Assembly (NCBI RefSeq): GCF_023195775.1
Contig: NZ_CP096205.1
Span: 3,741,001-3,805,000, forward strand
Length of the DNA: 64,000 nt
DNA from: Flavobacterium azooxidireducens
GTDB taxonomy: Bacteria; Bacteroidota; Bacteroidia; Flavobacteriales; Flavobacteriaceae
Direction of reading: 5' to 3'
A program made the translations under genes and the position numbers. Of the stretch, positions 7,556 through 15,336 are shown piece by piece. The notes under the pieces are model-generated. The model was not told where the DNA came from and did not search any database. It was given only the letters and a program-made list of their open reading frames with translations. How positions within the stretch are numbered: the stretch's first letter is position 1; each line of letters begins with the position of its first letter.

Positions 7556-10006
7556 ATGGCTAAAACATCTTCGACAAATTCTGCCAAAAAAGAAGCAGAA
7601 GCAAAATCTGAAAATAAAAAAATATTCAAATTTTCCAAACAACATCGATTCTTGTTTGGCTGTTTTTTGGTGCTTTTTTCAGTAGCTTTGTTTCTGTCGA
7701 TGGTTTCCTTTTTTATTCATTGGCAAGAAGACCAGAGTGCCGTTAGCAGCATAAGTAACCGTTCTGTTGATGTGAAAAATTGGTTGGGAAAAGTGGGTGC
7801 TTACTTAGCTGATTTGTTTCTTTATAGAGGTTTTGGAATAGCTTCCTTCCTACTCGTTCGTCTGTTTTTTATGTCGGGAATCTACATGATTCTGAGCCTT
7901 CCTCTAAAAAAATTAAAGAATTTATGGTTTTGGGATTTATTTGCGATGGTAAATTTCTCCTTAATGTTTGGATTCTTTTCAAATTATATTCCTGAATTAG
8001 GCGGAATTGTCGGGTTTGAAATGAATTCCTATATTCAAGATTTCATGGGAAAACCAGGAACGCTTTTAGTCTTGGTTTTCAGTTTTCTAATTTATTTGAT
8101 TTTTAAAGTAAATGTTTCGCCTGAAACGTTTCAAAAATTATTTGAAAGAAAGAAAAATGAAATTAAAGAAGATTTAGAAGAAGCCGCTGCTATCAATCCA
8201 TTTGATCAACCTATTGAAACTAAAAAGGAAGAAGAATTAGAAGATGGTGTAATTTCAATCAAAAAACCTGCTTCATCCTTCGAAATAAATAAAGAAAATC
8301 TCAAACCAACTATTGAAAATGCTTCTGAAATTAATCTCGAACCAAAGATTAAAACATTAGAACCAAATCCTCTTCCAATTTCCAGAGAACCGGAAATCAT
8401 AAAAACGGATGATGAACAGTTTGTAATAGAAAAAGCTCCTGAGGAAGAACAAATTGAAGAAAATTTAGCTGCTAAATTAGTGGCCGATTTTGGAGAATTT
8501 GATCCAACATTAGAATTATCAAAATACAAATTCCCAACATTAGATTTATTAAAAGACTATGGCTCAAGCGGAATTACAATTAATCAAGAAGAATTAGAAG
8601 AAAATAAAAACAGAATTTTAGAAACACTTCGTAACTATAAAATCGATATTGCTCAAATCAAAGCCACTGTTGGTCCGTCTGTTACTTTATATGAAATTGT
8701 TCCTGAAGCCGGTATTCGTATTTCAAAAATTAAAAGTTTAGAAGATGATATCGCCTTATCACTTTCAGCTTTAGGTATTCGTATTATTGCTCCAATTCCC
8801 GGAAAAGGAACAATTGGTATTGAAGTGCCAAACAAAAATCCTACGATGGTTCCGATGAAATCGGTCATTGGTTCTTCTCGTTTTCAAGAAGCCGAAATGG
8901 AACTGCCTTTAGCCTTAGGTAAAACAATTTCCAACGAAACGTTTGTGGTTGATTTAGCTAAGATGCCTCACCTTTTGATGGCCGGTGCTACAGGACAAGG
9001 AAAATCGGTTGGATTAAATGCGGTGTTGACTTCTTTATTATACAAAAAACATCCTGCTGAAGTAAAATTCGTGTTGGTAGATCCCAAAAAAGTAGAGCTA
9101 ACACTTTTTAATAAAATTGAACGTCATTATTTGGCCAAATTACCAGATAATTCAGATGCCATAATTACAGATAACACAAAGGTTATCAATACTTTAAATT
9201 CGTTGTGTATTGAAATGGATAACCGTTATACGCTTTTAAAAGATGCGATGGTTAGAAATATCAAGGAATACAATGATAAGTTTAAAGCTCGAAAACTAAA
9301 TCCAAACGAAGGTCATCGCTTTTTACCTTACATTATATTGGTGGTTGATGAGTTTGCCGATTTGATTATGACCGCCGGAAAAGAAGTTGAAACACCAATC
9401 GCCCGTTTGGCACAATTAGCTCGTGCAATCGGAATTCATTTAATTATTGCTACACAACGCCCTTCGGTGAATGTAATTACAGGTTTAATTAAAGCTAACT
9501 TCCCTGCACGTATTGCGTTTAGAGTAACTTCCAAAATCGATTCACGAACAATTTTAGATACACAAGGAGCCGATCAGTTAATTGGTCGTGGTGATATGCT
9601 ATATACAAATGGCAATGATTTGGTTCGTGTGCAATGTGCTTTTGTTGATACTCCGGAAGTTGAACGCATCACTGAATTCATAGGTTCGCAAAAAGCGTAT
9701 CCAAATGCCTATCTGCTTCCTGAATACGTTGGCGAAGAAAGTGGCACAATGCTTGATATAGATATATCCGAACGTGATTCAATGTTTAGGGATGCTGCCG
9801 AGGTGATTGTAACCGCACAACAAGGTTCTGCCTCATTATTGCAACGAAAGTTAAAACTAGGTTACAATCGTGCCGGAAGATTGATAGATCAATTGGAAGC
9901 TGCCGGAATTGTAGGACCTTTTGAAGGAAGCAAAGCCCGATCGGTGAATATTCCTGACTTGAATTCGTTAAACGAATTTTTTAACAACGAACAAAACAAT
10001 GCTTAA
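7556..10006 (+). CDS. ftsK: DNA translocase FtsK/SpoIIIE
   Basis: FtsK (816 aa) pumps chromosomal DNA through the closing septum. Four membrane segments lie in the first 190 residues, then an acidic low-complexity linker, then the motor. The Walker A AGATGQGKSVGLN and Walker B LVVDEFADLI are intact. The C-terminal gamma winged helix, which reads oriented chromosomal motifs, is present (SASLLQRKLKLGYNRAGRLID). The start ATG 7556 has a good AAGGGAG ribosome site. lolA follows directly; its alternative upstream start would overlap the ftsK stop. Confidence 0.95.
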   Translation: MAKTSSTNSAKKEAEAKSENKKIFKFSKQHRFLFGCFLVLFSVALFLSMVSFFIHWQEDQSAVSSISNRSVDVKNWLGKVGAYLADLFLYRGFGIASFLLVRLFFMSGIYMILSLPLKKLKNLWFWDLFAMVNFSLMFGFFSNYIPELGGIVGFEMNSYIQDFMGKPGTLLVLVFSFLIYLIFKVNVSPETFQKLFERKKNEIKEDLEEAAAINPFDQPIETKKEEELEDGVISIKKPASSFEINKENLKPTIENASEINLEPKIKTLEPNPLPISREPEIIKTDDEQFVIEKAPEEEQIEENLAAKLVADFGEFDPTLELSKYKFPTLDLLKDYGSSGITINQEELEENKNRILETLRNYKIDIAQIKATVGPSVTLYEIVPEAGIRISKIKSLEDDIALSLSALGIRIIAPIPGKGTIGIEVPNKNPTMVPMKSVIGSSRFQEAEMELPLALGKTISNETFVVDLAKMPHLLMAGATGQGKSVGLNAVLTSLLYKKHPAEVKFVLVDPKKVELTLFNKIERHYLAKLPDNSDAIITDNTKVINTLNSLCIEMDNRYTLLKDAMVRNIKEYNDKFKARKLNPNEGHRFLPYIILVVDEFADLIMTAGKEVETPIARLAQLARAIGIHLIIATQRPSVNVITGLIKANFPARIAFRVTSKIDSRTILDTQGADQLIGRGDMLYTNGNDLVRVQCAFVDTPEVERITEFIGSQKAYPNAYLLPEYVGEESGTMLDIDISERDSMFRDAAEVIVTAQQGSASLLQRKLKLGYNRAGRLIDQLEAAGIVGPFEGSKARSVNIPDLNSLNEFFNNEQNNA

Positions 10007-10007
10007 A

Positions 10008-10649
10008 ATGAAAAAATTTATCTGGATTTCAATTCTGTTTTTATCTGTATTTAGTGTACAAGCACAGGATAAAAAAGCAAAAGATTTATTGGATGAAGTA
10101 ACTGCTAAAGTAAAAAGCTACGAAAACATTTCAATCGATTTTAAATACAGTCTTCAAAATACCAAAGAAAACATCAATCAGGGTAGTAAAGGAAATGTAA
10201 TTTTAAAAGGAAATCTTTACCACTTGAATTTCATGGGAACAACGAAGATTTTTGATGGAAAAAAAACCTACACAATAGTTCCGGAAGATGAAGAAGTAAC
10301 AATTTCTAAAGTGGATGAAAAAGATGAAAATGCCATTACACCCTCCAAAATGTTAACCTTTTTTAATGAAGGATATAAATATTATTGGGATATTCCTCAA
10401 GATATAAAAGGCAGAAAAATTCAATACATCAAATTAGTACCAATTAGTTCAAAAGATCAACGAAAAGAAATTCTTTTGGGAATTGATGTTCAAACAAAAA
10501 ACATCTACAATTTGATTGAAGTAGGCAAAAAAGGAACTAAAACAACACTCACTGTTAATTCTTTCAAAACCAATCAGCCATTATCAAAAAATCAGTTTAC
10601 CTTTGACGAGAGTAAATTCAAAAATTACTACATCAATAGAATAGACTAA
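10008..10649 (+). CDS. lolA: Outer membrane lipoprotein carrier protein LolA-like
   Basis: This periplasmic carrier should take lipoproteins from the inner membrane LolCDE complex to the outer membrane. The signal peptide MKKFIWISILFLSVFSVQA ends before Gln. The mature part has the LolA/LolB open-barrel pattern, with NISIDFKYSLQN early and a GIDVQTKNIYNLIEV strand later. I chose ATG 10008 (213 aa) because it opens directly into the signal peptide. ATG 9999 gives three extra residues and overlaps ftsK. The position between ftsK and an LptF/LptG permease, both envelope genes, supports the call. Confidence 0.88.
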   Translation: MKKFIWISILFLSVFSVQAQDKKAKDLLDEVTAKVKSYENISIDFKYSLQNTKENINQGSKGNVILKGNLYHLNFMGTTKIFDGKKTYTIVPEDEEVTISKVDEKDENAITPSKMLTFFNEGYKYYWDIPQDIKGRKIQYIKLVPISSKDQRKEILLGIDVQTKNIYNLIEVGKKGTKTTLTVNSFKTNQPLSKNQFTFDESKFKNYYINRID

Positions 10650-10657
10650 TTTTTACG

Positions 10658-12118
10658 GTGAAAATTCTCGATCGCTATATCCTGACTTCATTTTTGAGTA
10701 CATTTGCTACGGTATTTGTTATCCTCTTTTTTATCTTTATACTTCAGGGAATATGGCTTTTTATTGCCGATTTAGCCGGAAAAGATTTAGATAGCTATTT
10801 GATTATTAAATTTCTCACCTTTTATTCTCCTACCGTAGTTCCGTTAGTATTACCACTTTCGGTATTATTGGCTTCCATAATGACTTTCGGTAATTTTGCC
10901 GAAAATTATGAATTTGCTGCAATGAAATCTTCCGGAATATCGCTGAGACGTGCTATGCACTCTTTGACTATTTTTATTTTAGGGTTGAGCTTTGTAGCTT
11001 TTTTATTTGCCAATAATATCATTCCTCAAGCTCAATTCAAATTCATTAACCTTCGTAAAAGCATTGTTCAGCAAAAACCTTCCATGGCAATTGCGGAAGG
11101 TCAATTTAGCACTGTTGGAAATCATACTATAAAAGTAGCAGAAAAATATGGCGATAACGATAATTTATTACGCGATGTTACCATACATAAATTATCTAAT
11201 TTGGGAGTAGGCACAAATGTGGTTATCAAAGCAAAACGAGGAGAGTTAATTAGCACCGAAAACTCTAATTTTCTTCAATTAATTTTGTTTGATGGAAATT
11301 ATTATGAAGATGTACCTGTAAAAAATTATGCGGAAAAGAACAAAGTTCCATTTGCAAAAAGTGCCTTTAAAAAATACATTATTAATTTTGATTTGGCTCC
11401 ATTACAAAAAACAGACATGGATGCCGACCAAATTGCTAATACCAATAACATGCTTAATATCAATGAACTGAGATACACGCTTGATTCATTAGAAATTAAT
11501 CATAAAAAAGATATCATTTCTTATACTGAAAATATGAAACAACGTTATGTTTCATTTTATGCTCAACCTACAAAATACAGTAGAAAAGACACGACAGTTG
11601 CAGAAAAAGTTAAAAAAAATGGTAACGTGAAAGATTTAATAACTATACTACAACCAAATCAAAAAAGCAGTGTTTATGATATTGCTAAAGCAAATATTGC
11701 AAATACAAAATTTTCTATTGAAGGTTCAAAATTTGAATTAGAAGGAAAAATAAAAAATATTAACAACCATTGGTTAGCCTTGTATGATAAATTTGTGATT
11801 GCTTATGCTTGCTTGCTAATGTTTTTTATCGGAGCACCAATTGGTGCCATCATTAGAAAAGGAGGATTAGGCTTACCAATTGTCTTTGCAATGGTCGTTT
11901 TTATTGTTTACCATTTTATTAATGTTTTTGGAAAAAAACTAGCCCAAGAAGATGCAATTACACCTTTCTTTGGTGCTTGGATGTCATCCATTATACTTAC
12001 ACCGGTTGCCATTTTACTAACCTACAGAGCTACTAACGATATTGGATTGGTTAATATGGATGTTATTTTACAGCCAATCTTAAAATTATTTAAAAAGCGT
12101 TCTTCTGAACAAAACTAA
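10658..12118 (+). CDS. LptF/LptG family LPS export permease
   Basis: This 486-aa inner-membrane protein starts with GTG and KILDRYILTSFLSTFATVF, typical of the family. It has three hydrophobic segments at the N-terminus, a long periplasmic jellyroll-like middle (about residues 110-380, longer than in E. coli as usual in Bacteroidetes), and three more segments near the C-terminus with GAPIGAIIRKGGLGLP. It forms the membrane part of the LptBFG transporter that moves LPS towards the outer membrane. Whether it is LptF or LptG cannot be told here. It follows lolA by 8 bp. Confidence 0.9.
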   Translation: MKILDRYILTSFLSTFATVFVILFFIFILQGIWLFIADLAGKDLDSYLIIKFLTFYSPTVVPLVLPLSVLLASIMTFGNFAENYEFAAMKSSGISLRRAMHSLTIFILGLSFVAFLFANNIIPQAQFKFINLRKSIVQQKPSMAIAEGQFSTVGNHTIKVAEKYGDNDNLLRDVTIHKLSNLGVGTNVVIKAKRGELISTENSNFLQLILFDGNYYEDVPVKNYAEKNKVPFAKSAFKKYIINFDLAPLQKTDMDADQIANTNNMLNINELRYTLDSLEINHKKDIISYTENMKQRYVSFYAQPTKYSRKDTTVAEKVKKNGNVKDLITILQPNQKSSVYDIAKANIANTKFSIEGSKFELEGKIKNINNHWLALYDKFVIAYACLLMFFIGAPIGAIIRKGGLGLPIVFAMVVFIVYHFINVFGKKLAQEDAITPFFGAWMSSIILTPVAILLTYRATNDIGLVNMDVILQPILKLFKKRSSEQN

Positions 12119-12126
12119 AATTAATC

Positions 12127-13257
12127 ATGTCTCAAAAAATACAACTAAATACGATTGAAGAAGCCATAGAAGACATCCGTCAAGGAAAAGTAATCATTGT
12201 AGTAGATGATGAAGATCGTGAAAACGAAGGCGATTTTTTGGCGGCAGCCGAAAAAGTAACTCCGGAAATGATCAATTTTATGGCAACACACGGTCGCGGT
12301 CTCATTTGTGCTCCGCTAACCGAAAGACGATGCAAAGAATTAGAACTTCATACCATGGTGAGTAACAACACCGATCACATGGAAACAGCTTTTACGGTTT
12401 CTATTGATTTAAAAGGGCATGGCGTTTCTACCGGCATTTCTGCAGCAGACAGAGCAAAAACCATTTTAGCTCTAGTGGATGAAAACACAAAACCGTTTGA
12501 TTTAGCAAGACCAGGACATATTTTTCCGTTAATTGCTAAGCAAGGTGGCGTTTTACGAAGAACCGGCCATACAGAAGCCGCTATCGATTTTGCTAGACTT
12601 GCCGGATTTACTCCCGCCGGTGTTATTTGTGAAATTATGAACGAAGACGGTTCGATGTCTCGTTTACCGCAATTAGTTGAAGTTGCCAAAAAATTTGATT
12701 TAAAATTAGTTTCTATTGAAGACTTGGTCGCTTACAGAATGCAACATGACAGCTTGATTCAGAAAAAAGAAGATTTTGAAATCAACACTCGCTTTGGTTC
12801 ATTTCGATTGAGAGCTTATCTTCAAACCACCAATAAACAAGTACATTTGGCTTTAACGAAAGGTAGTTGGAATAATGGCGATGCTGTTTTAACACGAATC
12901 AATTCGAAACAAGTGAATAATGATATTTTAGAAACGTTAACCAACAATTCAGATAAACGTTTGGAAAGCATGTTCAATCGTATTAATGAAGAAGGTGAAG
13001 GTGCGATAATTTTTATCAACCAAGAAATTCCATCGATAGAATTGCTCAATCGCTTAGGTGAACTCAAAGTATTACAAGAAGAAGGACAAATGAAAGCTCC
13101 ACCTATTAGAATGGATGCCAAAGATTTTGGTATTGGTGCCCAAATTCTGCACGATATTGATATTTCAAAAATCCGATTACTTTCAAATTCCGAACAAACA
13201 AAAAGAGTCGGAATGATTGGTTATGGTTTGGAAATTATGGAATACGTACAGTATTAA
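12127..13257 (+). CDS. ribB: 3,4-dihydroxy-2-butanone 4-phosphate synthase with degenerate RibA-like domain
   Basis: Residues 1-205 are a complete DHBP synthase for riboflavin synthesis, making the four-carbon unit from ribulose 5-phosphate. [11 protein letters not shown] (Mg2+ and substrate binding) and [14 protein letters not shown] are intact. Residues from about 207 to 376 follow the GTP cyclohydrolase II fold but lack the three zinc-binding cysteines (C-x2-G-D-x-F-x-S-x-R-C-D-C), so this half should not open GTP. A separate ribA would then be needed. The pattern is common in Flavobacteriia. It follows the LptF/G gene by 8 bp. Confidence 0.92.
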   Translation: MSQKIQLNTIEEAIEDIRQGKVIIVVDDEDRENEGDFLAAAEKVTPEMINFMATHGRGLICAPLTERRCKELELHTMVSNNTDHMETAFTVSIDLKGHGVSTGISAADRAKTILALVDENTKPFDLARPGHIFPLIAKQGGVLRRTGHTEAAIDFARLAGFTPAGVICEIMNEDGSMSRLPQLVEVAKKFDLKLVSIEDLVAYRMQHDSLIQKKEDFEINTRFGSFRLRAYLQTTNKQVHLALTKGSWNNGDAVLTRINSKQVNNDILETLTNNSDKRLESMFNRINEEGEGAIIFINQEIPSIELLNRLGELKVLQEEGQMKAPPIRMDAKDFGIGAQILHDIDISKIRLLSNSEQTKRVGMIGYGLEIMEYVQY

Positions 13258-13363
13258 TTGCCGATTTTAAAGTCTTTCTGAAATAAACTTTCTATCTAAA
13301 TCATAGATAATGAAACGATTAGTTGATACTTTTTAAATAGTATAGATTTTTAGTAAAAAAAGG

Positions 13364-13394
13364 TTTGTTTAAACCAAAAATCGTTCTATATTTG
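13364..13394 (+). promoter_or_regulatory. Promoter of tRNA-Ser
   Basis: TTTG (13364-13367), 19 bp, then TATATTTG (13387-13394) is a full match to the Bacteroidetes sigma-A consensus. The -33 TTTG lies in the palindrome GGTTTGTTTAAACC. Confidence 0.85.
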
Positions 13395-13425
13395 CACTCG
13401 CAATCAGAAAATGGTTGTGCTTATT

Positions 13426-13510
13426 GGAGAAATGGCAGAGTGGTCGATTGCGGCAGTCTTGAAAACTGTTGACTGTAACAGGTCCGGGGGTTCGAATCCC
13501 TCTTTCTCCG
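13426..13510 (+). tRNA. tRNA-Ser (anticodon TGA)
   Basis: This is an 85-nt class II tRNA. Acceptor GGAGAAA (13426-13432) pairs with TTTCTCC (13503-13509), with G as discriminator. The anticodon loop CTTGAAA gives TGA at 13460-13462. A long variable arm and a GGTTCGAATCC T-loop are present. CCA is not encoded. The 69-codon minus-strand reading frame over it is an artefact. Confidence 0.97.
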
Positions 13511-13513
13511 CAG

Positions 13514-13550
13514 AAGCCTTGTAATCTTTTTGATATACAAGGCTTTTTTC
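13514..13550 (+). terminator. Terminator of tRNA-Ser
   Basis: AAGCCTTGTA pairs perfectly with TACAAGGCTT and is followed by TTTTTT, starting 4 nt after the tRNA. Confidence 0.9.
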
Positions 13551-13719
13551 TTTTTAATACTTCTCTCTTATTAAGCATATAAATTAGTTAGTCTAAAGAG
13601 GAAAAATTCTATACTTCTGTCCCCTGTAAATTTGCTTGTAAAGGCTCTTGTTTTCGCATTAAAAGATCCTGCTTAAGCAATAGTACTTCTATTGTCAAAA
13701 TAGTTCAATATGGTTTTGT

Positions 13720-14272
13720 AATGATTGATTATTTAAAACAACAAGGCTTAACAGCTTATGTGAATACAATACTTTTGACAAAGGACAAGACAAAAATTAT
13801 CAAAAAAACACAAACCATTTAGTAAAGAAACCTTCATTACAATCAAGAAGAAGATTATTATGCATGCTCGATGGGTGAGAAAATACACATAATTAACGAA
13901 AGTAAAAAAACTACCGAAGCTTGATATGTACAACATTTATCGTATTGCCAAGCCAAAAACTGCGATGGTTGTACTCTACAAGGTCAATGCTTTAACGAAA
14001 AAAGGAAATCGGAGTATAGAGAGAAGCCTCAATCTTGAGAGACACAAACAAAAAATAAGAGAACTCCTAACAAGCTAGACAGGATTACAAAAATGAGAAC
14101 AACGCACAGCCAATGTAGAACTCGTATTCGCTCAACTCAAACATAACAACATTTTTTTTTACGATTTTCATTAAAAGGAATCGAAAAAACAGAATTAGAG
14201 TTCGGATTAATGGCTTTAGCACACAATTTAAGAAAGAAAATTGCCGCTTATAGGTATTTTACACTTTTTTAA
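13720..14272 (+). pseudogene. Decayed IS1182-type transposase (C-terminal part)
   Basis: Pieces of one transposase can be read in changing frames. They are YLKQQGLTAYV near 13730, then FSKET and NQEEDYYACSMGEKIHIINE near 13815-13895. CQAKNCDGCTLQGQCFNEKR follows near 13950-14005, then FAQLKHNN near 14130. Last comes LKGIEKTELEFGLMALAHN and RKKIAAY near 14170-14262. Order and wording match the C-terminal half of IS1182-family DDE transposases, including the Cys-rich CxxC...C knuckle. At least three frameshifts and several stops separate them, so it is dead. No clear terminal inverted repeats were found and the N-terminal half is missing. Confidence 0.8.
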
Positions 14273-14387
14273 ATTACTAAGTTTTGATGAAAATTTAATC
14301 AAATAAAAAAAACAGTCTCACATTTTAGTATTGAGAAAGCTTCTTTTATCATTTATAAAAATTTTAAAAAAGTATAATTTTTTTTAA

Positions 14388-14519
14388 AAACTAAACAAAG
14401 CTATACTTCCTAGTTTTACCAAACAACGTTTAGATTTAGCCAAAGCAAAAAAATGGCAAATGGCAATTATAGGTTGGCGATATTTTGTGACAACTAGAGC
14501 GTTGGATAAAAATAATTAG
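14388..14519 (+). pseudogene. 3' remnant of an unrecognised gene
   Basis: An open stretch of 43 codons without a start ends at TAG 14517-14519. It reads like a real C-terminus, with LDLAKAKKWQMAIIGWRYF followed by VTTRALDKNN. Its stop overlaps the apt stop from the other strand by 3 bp. No start codon or ribosome site is present, and upstream lie a T-run and the dead transposase. It is probably what is left of a gene cut by that insertion. I do not recognise the family; the tail looks membrane-proximal. Confidence 0.4.
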
Positions 14520-15028
14520 TATGTTATCACTGCAAAAACAGGATATTCTTTTACTTTTCCTCTTCCGTTTAAAAAGGATAATTCCATTATAAAATTGAGC
14601 TGAACAATTTCACCCCCTAATTTTTCTACTAATTCACAAACGGCTTTAGCTGTTCCTCCGGTAGCTAAAACATCATCGTGAATTAAAACTTTATCTCCTT
14701 TTTGAATTGCATCAATGTGAATTTCTAATGAATCTGAACCATATTCTAATTCGTAGGAAGCAGAAATCGTATTAAAAGGAAGTTTTTTCGGTTTTCGCAC
14801 AGGAATAAAACCGGCATTTAATTCTTGTGCTAACAGTGTTGCGAAGAAGAAACCTCGACTTTCAACTCCGACAACTTTATCAATTTTTTGTTTATTTAAA
14901 CTCTCTAAAAGAACTTGTAAGCATTCTGAAGTCGCTTCTGAACTTGCAAGTAACGGCGTAATGTCCTTAAAAACAATACCCTTTTTCGGAAAGTCAACAA
15001 TGTCACGAATATATTTTTCTAAAGCCAT
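14516..15028 (-). CDS. apt: Adenine phosphoribosyltransferase
   Basis: Apt (170 aa) makes AMP from adenine and PRPP in purine salvage. The PRPP loop VLIHDDVLATGGTAKA is intact, and the N-terminus IRDIVDFPKKGIVFKDITPLL and the hood segment GVESRGFFFATLLAQEL are typical. It is divergent from tRNA-Arg, whose -33 box begins 29 bp from the apt start. Downstream it runs into the truncated gene tail at 14388-14519. Confidence 0.96.
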   Translation of the reverse strand: MALEKYIRDIVDFPKKGIVFKDITPLLASSEATSECLQVLLESLNKQKIDKVVGVESRGFFFATLLAQELNAGFIPVRKPKKLPFNTISASYELEYGSDSLEIHIDAIQKGDKVLIHDDVLATGGTAKAVCELVEKLGGEIVQLNFIMELSFLNGRGKVKEYPVFAVITY

Positions 15029-15056
15029 AAAAAAGTGATTTTTAAAGTAAATTTGA

Positions 15057-15087
15057 TTTGCAAGTTACGCAAAAATTACTATATTTG
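15057..15087 (+). promoter_or_regulatory. Promoter of tRNA-Arg
   Basis: TTTG (15057-15060), 19 bp, then TATATTTG (15080-15087). Spacing and -7 box are identical to the tRNA-Ser promoter, and transcription should start a few bases before the tRNA. Confidence 0.85.
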
Positions 15088-15099
15088 CACCCGCATTAA

Positions 15100-15173
15100 G
15101 GCCTCGTGGCGCAACTGAATAGCGCATCTGATTACGGCTCAGAAGGTTACTGGTTTGAATCCAGTCGAGGTCA
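15100..15173 (+). tRNA. tRNA-Arg (anticodon ACG)
   Basis: This is a 74-nt tRNA. Acceptor GGCCTCG pairs with CGAGGTC (one G-T wobble), with A as discriminator. The D arm is GCGC/GCGC. The anticodon stem is TCTGA/TCAGA with loop TTACGGC and anticodon ACG at 15134-15136. The T arm is ACTGG/CCAGT. CCA is not encoded. The A34 is expected to be edited to inosine. Confidence 0.96.
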
Positions 15174-15196
15174 CGAATAAATAGTAACAAAAAGAA

Positions 15197-15228
15197 AAAA
15201 CGCCAAGCTTGCTTGAGCGTTTTTTTTG
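15197..15228 (+). terminator. Terminator of tRNA-Arg
   Basis: AAAACGC-CAAGC pairs with GCTTG-A-GCGTTTT (one bulged A) and is followed by a long T-run. Confidence 0.8.
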
Positions 15229-15274
15229 TTTTTGCTATTTTCAAAGAAGAGCTTTGTTGGATGTTGTTTGCAAA

Positions 15275-15289
15275 ATCCAGTCAAGGTCA
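15275..15289 (+). repeat. Partial copy of the tRNA-Arg 3' end
   Basis: ATCCAGTCAAGGTCA differs by one base from ATCCAGTCGAGGTCA at 15159-15173, the T-arm and acceptor end of tRNA-Arg. A similar TGTTTG lies just before both. The copy is 116 bp downstream. It could be an old integration scar (attachment-site half) or the last trace of a second tRNA gene. Confidence 0.6.
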
Positions 15290-15296
15290 TAATAAT

Positions 15297-15330
15297 AAAA
15301 AAATCGCCAACTACGTTTGGCGATTTTTTT
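15297..15330. terminator. Bidirectional terminator
   Basis: ATCGCCAA (15303-15310) pairs with TTGGCGAT (15317-15324). A-runs and T-runs on both sides extend the stem, so it can serve the AbgT gene on the minus strand and readthrough from tRNA-Arg on the plus strand. Confidence 0.85.
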
Positions 15331-15336
15331 ATTAAA

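Noticed and set aside
13369..13578. 69-codon minus-strand ORF with the phrase [19 protein letters not shown]
   Set aside because: It is the antisense of tRNA-Ser and its promoter, a well-known false protein arising over class II tRNAs.
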